From positions 1 to 64,000 of the IMG/VR virus record IMGVR_UViG_3300028829_007756: a stretch of 64,000 nucleotides of DNA; one strand, written 5' to 3'. The position numbers were made by a program, and so were the translations under genes. A model generated the notes under the pieces. It was not told the origin of the DNA, made no database searches, and was given only the letters and a program-made list of their open reading frames with translations. Below, one piece after another: positions 16,909-25,847 of the stretch. Within the stretch, counting starts at the first letter, position 1. Every line of letters starts with the position of its first letter. The DNA comes from a virus.

Positions 16909-17769
16909 ATGGATGTAGGTATTTTTCTTTCTTGTTACAACTCTGAAAATACAATAGAAGATTGTATTAATTCTATTCTATCTCAGACTTTTCGTGGTTT
17001 TTCTCTGTATATATTTGATGATAACAGTACTGATGATACTGTTAAAATGATATCAAAGATAAAAGATGATAGGGTAAAGTTAATTTGTTCTGATTCAAAT
17101 ATTGGAACATATGCATCTAAAAATTTTTTATTAAAAAAATATGGAGGTTTACATAAATACATAGCACTTCAAGATGCCGATGATATAAGTATCAAAGATC
17201 GAATACAAGAACAGTACGACTTTCTTGAAAATAGCGACGAGTTAACAGCTTGTTGTGGAACAAATATTATTGAGTTCTGGGAAGATGGTTATACCCCTCA
17301 TACAGTTTCTAAAGAAAAAGCAGTTAAGAATAGTAGAAAAAACCACTACCCTGTAAATGTTAAAAGGTCAATATTAAGAGATATATGTAATTATCTTTCA
17401 AGCGAAGATCTTTACAAAGATTATATGAAAGTTAAAATTTGCATGAATGGATCTCTAATGTTCAAAAGAAGCGTTCTGGATGAGCTTGAAGGCTGGGACG
17501 GGAACACCCATATAGCTGCGGACACAGGAATTTTTCTCAGAATATTGTCAAAGTATAAGATATTTAATTTGCAAGAGTTTTTATATAAACGCAGATTTTC
17601 AAAATCATCTTTGACTGCCAGTAGTAATTTTGGTGTTTCTTCTGATCTCAGAAAATCATACAATTTGAAAAGAAGTGAAATCCCAAAACTCTCCTTAGCT
17701 GGGGTAGTGCAAAAAGAGAATTTTTTCTTTCCTGAATTTAACTTTAAAATTATCGATCTCAAATCATAA
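16909..17769 (+). CDS. GT2 family glycosyltransferase
   Basis: GIFLSCYNSENTIEDCINSI is a textbook GT2 start, FDDNSTDDTVKMI the second motif, and ALQDADDIS near residue 87 contains the D-A-D-D metal-binding motif. ICMNGSLMFKRSVL and GWDGNTHIAADTGIFLRI form the acceptor-side loop with the ED-like catalytic pair. It begins directly after the neuB stop codon. Confidence 0.9.
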   Translation: MDVGIFLSCYNSENTIEDCINSILSQTFRGFSLYIFDDNSTDDTVKMISKIKDDRVKLICSDSNIGTYASKNFLLKKYGGLHKYIALQDADDISIKDRIQEQYDFLENSDELTACCGTNIIEFWEDGYTPHTVSKEKAVKNSRKNHYPVNVKRSILRDICNYLSSEDLYKDYMKVKICMNGSLMFKRSVLDELEGWDGNTHIAADTGIFLRILSKYKIFNLQEFLYKRRFSKSSLTASSNFGVSSDLRKSYNLKRSEIPKLSLAGVVQKENFFFPEFNFKIIDLKS

Positions 17770-17775
17770 TATATC

Positions 17776-18408
17776 ATGGCTCCTTTATCGAATAGCCCAC
17801 TTGTTTCAATTATAGTCACTAATTATAATTATTCTAAATATATACAAAGATGCATTAGGAGTTGTATAGATCAAAAGTATGTTTCTCACGAGGTTATTGT
17901 AGTAGACGATTGCTCAACAGACGATTCGGAAGAGCAGCTCGTTCCATTTTTACAAAATACAACCCTCTTAAAAACAGAAAAAAATTCTGGTGTTGCTAGG
18001 GCAGCAAACTTAGGAGTTTCAAGATGTAGAGGCAGGTTTTTCATTAGGGTTGACTCTGATGACTATGTTCATAGCGAAATGTGCCATATGCTTTCTAAGT
18101 ATTTACAAATGAACAGGGATTCTTTTTGCGTTTCTTGTGATTATATTCTTGTCGATGAAATGGAAAATAAAATTACCAGAAAATATGCAGAGGTTGACGA
18201 CATTTCCTGCGGTATAATGTACAGAAAAGATCTTTTCGTTGAACTCGGTTCTTATAATCCAGAAATGAGACATAAAGAAGAAAGAGAGTTAAGAAAAAGA
18301 TTAGGTTCAGACTATAAAATAGACCACTTAAGAATGCCATTTTATAGATATAGAATGCATGACTCTAATAAAACTAAATCTAAAGAGTACGAACAAACAA
18401 AAGTATGA
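17776..18408 (+). CDS. GT2 family glycosyltransferase
   Basis: VSIIVTNYNYSKYIQRCIRS, VVDDCSTDDSEE and FFIRVDSDDYVHSE are the three GT2 motifs in order (substrate loop, uridine-binding Asp, and D-S-D-D metal site). At 210 residues it is a compact GT-A domain without C-terminal extension. ATG 17776 follows the previous stop by 6 bases, and its end overlaps the next start by 4 bases. Confidence 0.9.
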   Translation: MAPLSNSPLVSIIVTNYNYSKYIQRCIRSCIDQKYVSHEVIVVDDCSTDDSEEQLVPFLQNTTLLKTEKNSGVARAANLGVSRCRGRFFIRVDSDDYVHSEMCHMLSKYLQMNRDSFCVSCDYILVDEMENKITRKYAEVDDISCGIMYRKDLFVELGSYNPEMRHKEERELRKRLGSDYKIDHLRMPFYRYRMHDSNKTKSKEYEQTKV

Positions 18409-19259
18409 CTAAATCAAAAGCGAATATAGATTTCTTATTGGTTTTACATAACAATACTGCCATAAATTTATTTAATTCTAATAGTCCAGGATGGGTTAAA
18501 AATTTAAAAAATTTTAATGTAAACTTTTTAGTTAGATGCCCCATTGAATTAGAAAAAAATATAATTGCGCCTACTAATTCAACCTTGTTAAATTTTGATT
18601 ATCATCCTTTGGGTCCCCGTGACTCTCACGGATCTATGACTCATGCCTTTAATTTGCACAGGTTATTAAAAGAAATAACTTCTGATTTTTTTATTGTTTC
18701 TGATCCCGATATAGAGTATTTAGGAGATTGGGATCAAAAAGACCTAACGGAAGTTTTAGATTCTTACGATTTATTCGGAATTCCCTATGCAAAAATTCTT
18801 CAAGGAGGAACAATGGGTAGGTATGGTCATATGCCAAGTGCGTTAAATACATTCTTTAGGTCTAAATCTTTTTTTGAAAGGGTTGAGCATTTTCAATTAA
18901 TGAAAGATGATAAATTTTGGATTTTTTATCCTTGCGGCAAGGAAGAAGGGGTAAAAGATTTTAGGAAAAATTTAGATAAATCAATTCCTTACTCTGAAGA
19001 GGTTATTGATTTTGGTCATATATGGGGAAAAGATCTAGGTGTTTGGATGCCAATCTCTCCAAAGTTTTTTCTAGATCAAATGAGTCGCATAGGTTACACG
19101 GCCTTAGATACATCTTGGTTGCACCCAATTGTATTCGAAGATTTAAAATATTTAATCTTACCAGAGGTTGATTCGCAATCATCAGGAGATAAACATCAAT
19201 ACAAAAGCATTGTAATAAAACATAAAAGAGCTGGTACTAAAGAGCCAAGCGAGTATTAG
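18405..19259 (+). CDS. Putative GT-A glycosyltransferase
   Basis: The first strand is IDFLLVLHNNTAINLF and a DPDIEYLGDWD segment near residue 106 offers a DxD motif. A histidine-containing GHIWGKDLGVWM segment near residue 205 would be on the acceptor side. Family assignment is less certain than for its GT2 neighbours. The ATGA overlap with the preceding GT2 gene suggests coupled translation. Confidence 0.6.
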   Translation: MTKSKANIDFLLVLHNNTAINLFNSNSPGWVKNLKNFNVNFLVRCPIELEKNIIAPTNSTLLNFDYHPLGPRDSHGSMTHAFNLHRLLKEITSDFFIVSDPDIEYLGDWDQKDLTEVLDSYDLFGIPYAKILQGGTMGRYGHMPSALNTFFRSKSFFERVEHFQLMKDDKFWIFYPCGKEEGVKDFRKNLDKSIPYSEEVIDFGHIWGKDLGVWMPISPKFFLDQMSRIGYTALDTSWLHPIVFEDLKYLILPEVDSQSSGDKHQYKSIVIKHKRAGTKEPSEY

Positions 19260-19270
19260 CTAGCACTAAA

Positions 19271-19336
19271 ATGAAAGTTTTATTTTTTGGTAATAAGAAT
19301 AGAAACGAAAAAATACCCAAAGAAATTTATCCATGA
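19271..19336 (+). CDS. 21-aa micro-ORF before the GNAT gene
   Basis: ATG 19271 to TGA 19336 encodes MKVLFFGNKNRNEKIPKEIY plus one residue. The ending overlaps the next ATG by 4 bases (ATGA), exactly like true gene junctions here. The start looks like the first strand of a Rossmann-type enzyme. It may be the remnant of a deleted gene, or a short coupled leader peptide. Confidence 0.35.
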   Translation: MKVLFFGNKNRNEKIPKEIYP

Positions 19337-19800
19337 TTAGATCCATGACTCTTGAAGACATTCCTTTTTACAATGAAATCAGGAATGAGTGTAGAGATTT
19401 TCTGCACGACTCTTCTTTTTATACTACGGAAGAATCTTACAGTTGGTTTAAAACAAATAATCCTAAGTTTTTTATATATGAGATAGGTGGAAATAAAATA
19501 GGATATTTTAGAACCAGTAATTGGACCGACAAAGGTTGCTATATAGGCTTAGATATACATAAAAAATTCAGAGGAAAAAAGCTAGCATTTAAAGCTTATC
19601 AAGATTTTTTTGTTTTTTTAAAAAATAAGATTGGGAAAATAAATTTTTATGAATTTTACTTAGAGGTTTTAAGTTTTAATAAAGTAGCTATAAATCTCTA
19701 TAAAAAACTTGGGTTTACTGAATTGTCTAAAACACCAACTGGAAAAAACAATGATTTTATTTATAACATAAAAATGAAACTGATTTTAAAAAATGAGTAA
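19333..19800 (+). CDS. GNAT-family N-acetyltransferase
   Basis: The protein of 155 residues has the GNAT order: an N-terminal helix pair (MTLEDIPFYNEIRNECRDF), the central strands, the acetyl-CoA-binding segment DIHKKFRGKKLAFKAYQ (like Q/RxxGxG/A) and a C-terminal NKVAINLYKKLGF helix. PseH and related enzymes in nonulosonate pathways have this architecture and position. It overlaps the 4,6-dehydratase gene by 8 bases, so an amino-sugar N-acetyltransferase is likely. Confidence 0.82.
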   Translation: MIRSMTLEDIPFYNEIRNECRDFLHDSSFYTTEESYSWFKTNNPKFFIYEIGGNKIGYFRTSNWTDKGCYIGLDIHKKFRGKKLAFKAYQDFFVFLKNKIGKINFYEFYLEVLSFNKVAINLYKKLGFTELSKTPTGKNNDFIYNIKMKLILKNE

Positions 19801-20782
19801 AAAAGTTTTAATTACAGGTGGGTGTGGGTTTATTGGTCACCATTTAGTAGAGCATTTACTTCGTCATAGTGATTATGAAATTGTAATTCTAGACAAGCTA
19901 ACATATGCAAGCATGGGGCTAGATAGATTAAGGAGTTTTTCTGGATTAACAAATGAACGAGTTAAGTTTTTTTGTCATGATTTCACTTTACCCATAGAAG
20001 GCGGCCTTAAGAAAGAGATTGGAGATGTAAATATTATAGTTCATATGGGGGCTGAATCTCATGTAGATAATAGTATACTAGACCCAAGAAAGTTTTTTCA
20101 TAATAATATTAATGGAACAGTTGAAATGCTTGAGTATGCAAGAACGCTCAAAAATTTAGAAATGTTTTTTTACTTTAGTACTGATGAAGTATTTGGTTCT
20201 GCTCCTGAAAATTTTTGCTACGGAGAGTGGGATAGGCATAAACCAACAAACCCATACTCGTCAAGTAAGTCTTGCGCTGAACAAATATGTGTTTCTTATG
20301 AAAACACATACAAACTCCCCATAATGGTAATTAATGTCATGAATGCTTTTGGAGAAAGGCAACATGTAGAAAAATTTATACCTTTATGCATCAAGAGAAT
20401 TTTAAATAAAGAAAAAATATTTATCCATTCTTATCCAGACAAGAAAAAGGCTGGAAGCAGATTTTATATACATGCAAGGAATATTGCTGCAGCTGTGCTG
20501 TTCTTACTAGAAAAAGGTGTTATTGGTGAAAAGTACAATGTAGTCGGAGAAGAGGAGGTTGATAATCTATCGATGGCTAAAATGATATCTCAATTTATAG
20601 GGGAAGAATTGGAATACGAAATGGTTGATTTTCATAAAGATAGGCCTGGACATGACTTGAGATACTCTTTGTGTGGAGAGAAGATGAAAGATATGGGGTG
20701 GAGTATCCCTATTCCTTTTCTTGAATCACTTAAAAATACTGTCGAATGGACAGTTAAAAATCAAAAATGGCTTGAAGAATAA
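19793..20782 (+). CDS. NDP-sugar 4,6-dehydratase
   Basis: ITGGCGFIGHHLVEHL is the NAD-binding motif. FFYFSTDEVFGSA near residue 128 contains the T-D-E triad of RmlB-type 4,6-dehydratases. NPYSSSKSCAEQ near residue 154 has the YxxxK pair, and NVMNAFGERQHVEKFIP is the conserved RmlB segment (N..GP.Q). The enzyme converts an NDP-hexose to the 4-keto-6-deoxy form. It precedes an aminotransferase (1-base overlap), so a dTDP- or UDP-linked 4-amino-6-deoxy sugar is the likely product. Confidence 0.88.
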   Translation: MSKKVLITGGCGFIGHHLVEHLLRHSDYEIVILDKLTYASMGLDRLRSFSGLTNERVKFFCHDFTLPIEGGLKKEIGDVNIIVHMGAESHVDNSILDPRKFFHNNINGTVEMLEYARTLKNLEMFFYFSTDEVFGSAPENFCYGEWDRHKPTNPYSSSKSCAEQICVSYENTYKLPIMVINVMNAFGERQHVEKFIPLCIKRILNKEKIFIHSYPDKKKAGSRFYIHARNIAAAVLFLLEKGVIGEKYNVVGEEEVDNLSMAKMISQFIGEELEYEMVDFHKDRPGHDLRYSLCGEKMKDMGWSIPIPFLESLKNTVEWTVKNQKWLEE

Positions 20783-21867
20783 TGATACCTCTTTTTAAAG
20801 TACATTACCCAAAAGGTGTTGGGGAAAAAATAGATGAAGTTTTTAAATCTGGATTTATAACAGAAGGAGAATATTCAGATAAATTTGAAAAAGAATTTGG
20901 GGAATATATAGGAAATGATAATTGTTGTTTAACAAATAGTTGTACATCGGCAATTACTTTGGCTTTGAGGTTATCTGATGTTGGCCCTGGTGATGAAGTT
21001 ATAAGTTCGCCCATGACCTGCATGGCTACAAATGAACCTATATACAATGCTGGGGCTAGTATAGTTTGGGCTGATATAGAAAAAGACACAGGAAACATTG
21101 ATCCAGAAAGTGTTTTAAGAAAAATAACAAAAAAAACAAAAGCAATTATATCTGTTCACTGGGCTGGACAGCCTTTTAACATTGATTTAATAAATAAAAT
21201 CGCAAAAGATCATAATCTAAAAGTTATTGAAGATGCGGCTCATGCATTAGACTCAACATATAACGGTCAAAAAATTGGCAATCATAGTGATTTTATTTGT
21301 TTTTCGTTTCAGGCAATAAAACATTTAACAACTGCTGATGGAGGAGCTTTGCTTTGCAAAAATAAATCTGATTACGAGAAGTCTAAATTATTAAGATGGT
21401 TTGGTTTAAACAGGAAATATAAAGGCAGTAAATGGGAGCAAGATATCACACTCTCTGGTTATAAATTTCATATGAATAACATAACGGCTGTGATAGGCTT
21501 GGAGCAGATGAAATATATTAATGATTTAACCCTTGCGCATAAAAACAATTCAAAATTTTATGACAAAAACATTAACAATCCAAAAATTATAAAATTAAAA
21601 AGGGGCAGCGAGTATGAGTCTTCTTCTTGGATATATTCCATACTTTGCGACACTAGAGAAGATCTTCAAGATTTTTTAAAAAATAAAAAAATTCATACAG
21701 ATGTCGTTCATGTACGGAATGATAAATATTCTGTTTTTAAAGATTTTAAAAAATGCAATTTGCCTAATTTAGATTTTTTTGAATCAAGATTATTAAACAT
21801 ACCTGTTGGATGGTGGCTATCAAAATCAGATTTAAACTATATAGTAGATTGCATTAATTCCTATTGA
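20782..21867 (+). CDS. DegT/DnrJ/EryC1/StrS aminotransferase
   Basis: This is a PLP-dependent sugar aminotransferase. GFITEGEYSDKFEKEF is the N-terminal signature, and VIEDAAHAL carries D151, which contacts the PLP ring nitrogen. CFSFQAIKHLTTADGG contains the Schiff-base lysine K180 and the trailing T-x-D/G-GG loop of the family. Length (361) is normal. It would aminate the keto-sugar made by the upstream dehydratase. The GNAT gene two positions upstream completes the amination-acetylation route. Confidence 0.93.
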   Translation: MIPLFKVHYPKGVGEKIDEVFKSGFITEGEYSDKFEKEFGEYIGNDNCCLTNSCTSAITLALRLSDVGPGDEVISSPMTCMATNEPIYNAGASIVWADIEKDTGNIDPESVLRKITKKTKAIISVHWAGQPFNIDLINKIAKDHNLKVIEDAAHALDSTYNGQKIGNHSDFICFSFQAIKHLTTADGGALLCKNKSDYEKSKLLRWFGLNRKYKGSKWEQDITLSGYKFHMNNITAVIGLEQMKYINDLTLAHKNNSKFYDKNINNPKIIKLKRGSEYESSSWIYSILCDTREDLQDFLKNKKIHTDVVHVRNDKYSVFKDFKKCNLPNLDFFESRLLNIPVGWWLSKSDLNYIVDCINSY

Positions 21868-21897
21868 AAAATTTTCATAAAAATATATTATAAAACA

Positions 21898-22800
21898 ATG
21901 GATACAACACTAGGAGTCATAGGAAATGGATTTGTGGGATCAGCGGCTGTCCATGGATTTAATCATCATGTAAAAAGTGTGAAGGTTTTTGATAAGGATG
22001 AAAACAGAAGATCTCACACACTTGAAGAAACTTTAGATCAAGATGTAGTATTCGTATGCCTTCCTACTCCAATGTCTCTATCTGAACAAGGCAAGTGTGA
22101 TCTATCTATTATTGAATCTTTTTTTGCTGAAGCTTCCGAGCTTAAACCTGATTGCACTTTTGTTATAAAGTCTACCGTTCCAGTAGGAACAACCTCTAGA
22201 CTTCAAAAACAGTATGATAAATTAAAAATTTTACATTCCCCTGAGTTTCTTACCGCAAGGACTGCTCTTTTAGATTTTATAACCCCATCTAGAAACATAG
22301 TAGGATATCCAAAAGATTTTTATTCAAACCTTCATGCTGTCCCTAATAAAGTTGTAGAGCTTTTTGAAAAAAGATTTCCAGGAGTAAAAACATTTTTAAT
22401 GGACAGCGATTCTACAGAGATGATTAAATATGTAGCCAATTGTTTTTTTGCTACTAAAATCAGCTATTTTAATGAGGTAAAACTCTTTTGCGATAAGATT
22501 GGATTAGATTATAATAAAATTATGGAAGGTGTTTTGTCTGATGGCAGGATAGGCATAAGTCATTATCAAGTCCCAGGCCATGATGGCAAGTTAGGTTTTG
22601 GAGGCACCTGCTTCCCAAAAGACATAAACTCTTTCATTAATCTAATGAAAGCTAATGGCGTAAACTCTAAAGTTTTACAAGCAGCATGGGATACAAATGT
22701 CTTGGTTAGACCAGAAAAAGATTGGGAAAATTTTTCCGCCGCAGTTTCGACTGGAACACAAGATTTTGATACATCGGGATGCGGCCATGATCACATTTAA
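21898..22800 (+). CDS. ugd: UDP-glucose/GDP-mannose dehydrogenase family, short form
   Basis: GVIGNGFVGSAAVHGF is the NAD-binding motif, CLPTPMS the second conserved loop and KSTVPVGTT the third. FGGTCFPKDI holds the catalytic cysteine (C238). NCFFATKISYFNE is the family's helix contributing the conserved lysine. The enzyme oxidises a UDP-hexose to a UDP-uronate. At 300 residues it ends shortly after the Cys motif and lacks most of the C-terminal UDP-binding domain found in 390-450 residue members. A C-terminal HDHI tail is present. The following epimerase could use its product. Confidence 0.88.
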   Translation: MDTTLGVIGNGFVGSAAVHGFNHHVKSVKVFDKDENRRSHTLEETLDQDVVFVCLPTPMSLSEQGKCDLSIIESFFAEASELKPDCTFVIKSTVPVGTTSRLQKQYDKLKILHSPEFLTARTALLDFITPSRNIVGYPKDFYSNLHAVPNKVVELFEKRFPGVKTFLMDSDSTEMIKYVANCFFATKISYFNEVKLFCDKIGLDYNKIMEGVLSDGRIGISHYQVPGHDGKLGFGGTCFPKDINSFINLMKANGVNSKVLQAAWDTNVLVRPEKDWENFSAAVSTGTQDFDTSGCGHDHI

Positions 22801-22815
22801 AAATTATAGATAAAT

Positions 22816-23748
22816 ATGAAGTATACAGTTATAGGAGGAGCAGGTTTTATTGGAAGTCATTTAGTGGATGCACTAATAGATGAAGGTCATGAGGTTGTAG
22901 TTTTTGATAATTTCTCAACTGGCCAACCAGACAACATAAATGAAAAAGCTGAGCTATTTAGGATAAACCCTGCATATTTTAATACTATTGGCGAAAAGAT
23001 GGATTCATACAGGCAAGCAATTAATGCATCTGTCGGCTCAGATGCTATATTTCACCTTGCAGCTTTGCCAAGAGTACAGCCTTCATTATTGGATCCCGTA
23101 GGAACTAATAAGGCTAATGTGGATTCATTGGTTGGAGCTCTTGATTTTGCAAAAAATATTGGAGTTAAGAGATTTGTTTATAGTGCAAGTTCTTCTGCCT
23201 ATGGAGACGCTTCAGTTTTCCCAACTCCAGAGGATCACCCCACTAATCCGAAAAGCCCTTACGGACTCCAAAAACTTATAGGAGAACAGTATTGTAAAGT
23301 TTTTTCGGATTGTTATGGTTTAGATACTGTAAGTTTGAGATATTTTAATGTTTACGGTTCCAGAGCTAGTTCGGGTTCTGCATACAGCTTAGTTCTTGAG
23401 GTATTCTTCAAACAACGTCTTTATAAAAAACCTCTCACAATAACTGGAGACGGAGAACAAAAACGAGACTTTACTTTTGTTGGCGATGTAGTGAAGGCAA
23501 ATATCCTTGCCGCTCAATCGGACCAAGAGTTTAAAGGTGATATTTTTAATATAGGAAATGGCGACAACAGAACAATAAATCAAGTGGCTGATTTAATAGG
23601 AGGAGAAAAAGAGTATATTGAGGCTAGGTTAGAGCCTAAAGAAACCCTAGCTGATATTTCAAAAGCGAAAGAGGTTTTAGGCTGGGAGCCTTCTATGACC
23701 TTAGAAGAATGGATTCCTCAAAGAAAAAAAGAATTACGCCTTGATTGA
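22816..23748 (+). CDS. UDP-sugar 4-epimerase-like SDR protein
   Basis: TVIGGAGFIGSHLVDALID starts the Rossmann fold. The catalytic motifs are SASSSAYGD near residue 123 and SPYGLQK near residue 149. RYFNVYGSRA and KRDFTFVGDVV are typical of UDP-glucuronate/UDP-GlcNAc 4-epimerases (WbpP/Gne group). Directly after the UDP-sugar dehydrogenase, conversion of UDP-GlcA to UDP-GalA, or of the acetamido equivalents, is plausible. Specificity is not readable from sequence. Confidence 0.88.
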   Translation: MKYTVIGGAGFIGSHLVDALIDEGHEVVVFDNFSTGQPDNINEKAELFRINPAYFNTIGEKMDSYRQAINASVGSDAIFHLAALPRVQPSLLDPVGTNKANVDSLVGALDFAKNIGVKRFVYSASSSAYGDASVFPTPEDHPTNPKSPYGLQKLIGEQYCKVFSDCYGLDTVSLRYFNVYGSRASSGSAYSLVLEVFFKQRLYKKPLTITGDGEQKRDFTFVGDVVKANILAAQSDQEFKGDIFNIGNGDNRTINQVADLIGGEKEYIEARLEPKETLADISKAKEVLGWEPSMTLEEWIPQRKKELRLD

Positions 23749-23753
23749 TTTTT

Positions 23754-24824
23754 ATGAAAAAAGTTATTGTTACAGGTATAACAGGTCAGGATGGAAGCCA
23801 TATGTGCGACTATCTTATTAAAAAATTAAATAAAGAAAAATTAGATATTAAAATTTTTGGTTCAGTAAGACGTATTAGCGTCAAGAATCACGAAAATATT
23901 TTGCATTTAGAAGGTGATCCTAACTTCGAGCTTATCGATATGGATTTGAATGATGCTCATAGCATTAGAGATGCTATCATAGATATCAAGCCAGACTATT
24001 TTATAAATTTTGCCGCACAATCTTTTGTCGCTGGTAGCTGGAAATATCCTATACAAACTTGGGGTACTGATGCTGATTCTGTTCTTCATATCCTTGAGTC
24101 AATAAGAAGATTCGCTCCGCTATGCAGGTTTTATAATGCAGGATCTTCTGAAGAATTTGGAGATGTTATATATTCCCCTCAAGATGCCGCTCACCCCTTA
24201 AGACCTCAGTCTCCTTATGGAGCTGCCAAGTGTGCTGCTAGACATCTAGTCAGGGTCTATCGAGAGTCTTATAATCTATATGCTATTCAAGGTTGGTTAT
24301 TCAATCATGAAGGGGTAAGGAGAGGTCTTGATTTTGTTACTAGAAAAATAACATATAATGTAGCTAAATTTAAATTGGCTTTAGAAAAGTCTAATCTAAG
24401 TCATGTGGAGATTCCTAGCTTCTCTTTGGGCAACTTAGAAGCTAAGAGAGACTGGAGTGATGCGGAGGATTTTATGGATGGAGTGTGGCGTATGTTAAAT
24501 CAAGATAAACCCAAAAATTATGTTTTAGCTAGTGGGGAGATGCATACAATTAGATCTTTTCTTGAAGAGACCCTATCTTGCGCAAACATTGAATATTATA
24601 AAACAGGGGTGGAGGATAAAGAAAAATATTTTTCAAAAAAGGGTGATCATCTGATAATGTCAGTAGATCCAAAATTCTACAGGCCTGCCGAGGTTCACGA
24701 GCTCTGCGGCGACCCTTCTTTGGCTGAAAAAGAATTAGGATGGGCCCGTAATACAGATTTTAAAGGGCTTGTTAAAAAGATGTATCAATCTGATTACGCA
24801 AAGTCATCATATGAACAAAGATGA
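23754..24824 (+). CDS. gmd: GDP-mannose 4,6-dehydratase
   Basis: VTGITGQDGSHMCDYL is the GMD-specific NADP motif. AGSSEEFGDV near residue 130 holds the catalytic T/S-E region and SPYGAAKCAARH the YxxxK pair. FNHEGVRRGLDFVTRKI is the hallmark NHES..RG segment of GMD. It makes GDP-4-keto-6-deoxymannose. The frame opens at TTG 23745, but ATG 23754 gives the normal GMD start (MKKVIVTGI). It overlaps the following fucose synthase by 14 bases, the usual gmd-fcl partnership. Confidence 0.93.
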   Translation: MKKVIVTGITGQDGSHMCDYLIKKLNKEKLDIKIFGSVRRISVKNHENILHLEGDPNFELIDMDLNDAHSIRDAIIDIKPDYFINFAAQSFVAGSWKYPIQTWGTDADSVLHILESIRRFAPLCRFYNAGSSEEFGDVIYSPQDAAHPLRPQSPYGAAKCAARHLVRVYRESYNLYAIQGWLFNHEGVRRGLDFVTRKITYNVAKFKLALEKSNLSHVEIPSFSLGNLEAKRDWSDAEDFMDGVWRMLNQDKPKNYVLASGEMHTIRSFLEETLSCANIEYYKTGVEDKEKYFSKKGDHLIMSVDPKFYRPAEVHELCGDPSLAEKELGWARNTDFKGLVKKMYQSDYAKSSYEQR

Positions 24825-25761
24825 TGCTATTTATGTGGCGGGCCACAGAGGAATGGTTGGCTCTGCTACTGTAAGAGCTTTAAAATCTAATGGTTACACT
24901 AATATTGTAACAGCAACAAGGGAAGAGGTAGATCTTAAAAACCAAAAAGATGTAAACCTTTTTTTTAAAAATTTAAACATCGATTATGTTGTTCTTGCTG
25001 CTGCAAAAGTGGGAGGTATACTAGCGAATAATGACCTTAAGGCTGACTTTATATATGAAAATACTATTATTGGTGCTAACATCATAAAAGCTTGTCATGA
25101 TAATAAAGTTAAAAAGTTGATAAATTTAGGCTCTTCTTGTATATATCCAAAAGAGTCTCAAATCCCTATAAAAGAAGAGTATTTGTTAACAGGAAAGCTT
25201 GAGCCGACAAACGAACCGTATGCGATAGCAAAAATCGCCGCCTTAAAAATGTGTGAAAGTTTTTACCATCAATACGATGATAACTATTATTCCTTGATGC
25301 CCTGTAATCTTTACGGGATTAATGACAATTTTGATCTAAAAAGCTCTCATGTTCTACCAGCTTTAATTAACAAAGTTCATCATGCAAAAAGCTCTAACAG
25401 TCCTAGTATTACTCTTTGGGGTTCTGGAAAACCGCTTAGAGAGTTTCTTTTTTCTGAAGATGTTGCCTCTGCTATTTTATTTTGCCTAGAAAACGTTGAT
25501 GCTAAAGATATTTATGAGCAAGGGATCTCTCATCTTAATTGCGGATCTAATGAGGAACTCTCTATTTTAGATCTATTATTAAAAATAAAAAATATTATAA
25601 GTTACGAAGGCGAAATTTTATTTGATAGTTCTAAACCAGATGGGACTTTTAGAAAAAAAATGGATAATAGCAGAATAAACCAGCTAGGCTTTATTCCGCA
25701 AGTATCAATTGATGAAGGTATTGCAAAAACATACTCTTGGTACTTATCAAATTCAGAATAA
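24811..25761 (+). CDS. fcl: GDP-L-fucose synthase
   Basis: YVAGHRGMVGSATVRAL is the diagnostic motif of GDP-fucose synthase (WcaG/Fcl), which epimerises and reduces the GMD product. NLGSSCIYPKESQIPIKE and NEPYAIAKIAALKMCE (Y137, K141) supply the catalytic Cys, Tyr and Lys. ATG 24811 is preferred over the upstream TTG at 24769 because it starts right before the strand. Length (316) is normal. It is the last gene of the 20-kb glycan block; GDP-mannose itself must come from the host. Confidence 0.93.
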   Translation: MNKDDAIYVAGHRGMVGSATVRALKSNGYTNIVTATREEVDLKNQKDVNLFFKNLNIDYVVLAAAKVGGILANNDLKADFIYENTIIGANIIKACHDNKVKKLINLGSSCIYPKESQIPIKEEYLLTGKLEPTNEPYAIAKIAALKMCESFYHQYDDNYYSLMPCNLYGINDNFDLKSSHVLPALINKVHHAKSSNSPSITLWGSGKPLREFLFSEDVASAILFCLENVDAKDIYEQGISHLNCGSNEELSILDLLLKIKNIISYEGEILFDSSKPDGTFRKKMDNSRINQLGFIPQVSIDEGIAKTYSWYLSNSE

Positions 25762-25815
25762 AAAAATAGTTGTTTTGTTTGAGTAACTGGGTTAATCCTC
25801 TTACTCTATTTTAGA

Positions 25816-25846
25816 AAATATTCATAAATATAAACTCTGAATATTT
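25816..25846. repeat. Perfect 9-bp inverted repeat upstream of nrdA
   Basis: AAATATTCA at 25816-25824 and TGAATATTT at 25838-25846 are exact reverse complements separated by 13 bases. It sits just upstream of the -10-like box, so it may be an operator or, as RNA, a hairpin. There is no strong T-run after it, so a simple terminator is less likely. Confidence 0.7.
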
Positions 25847-25847
25847 A

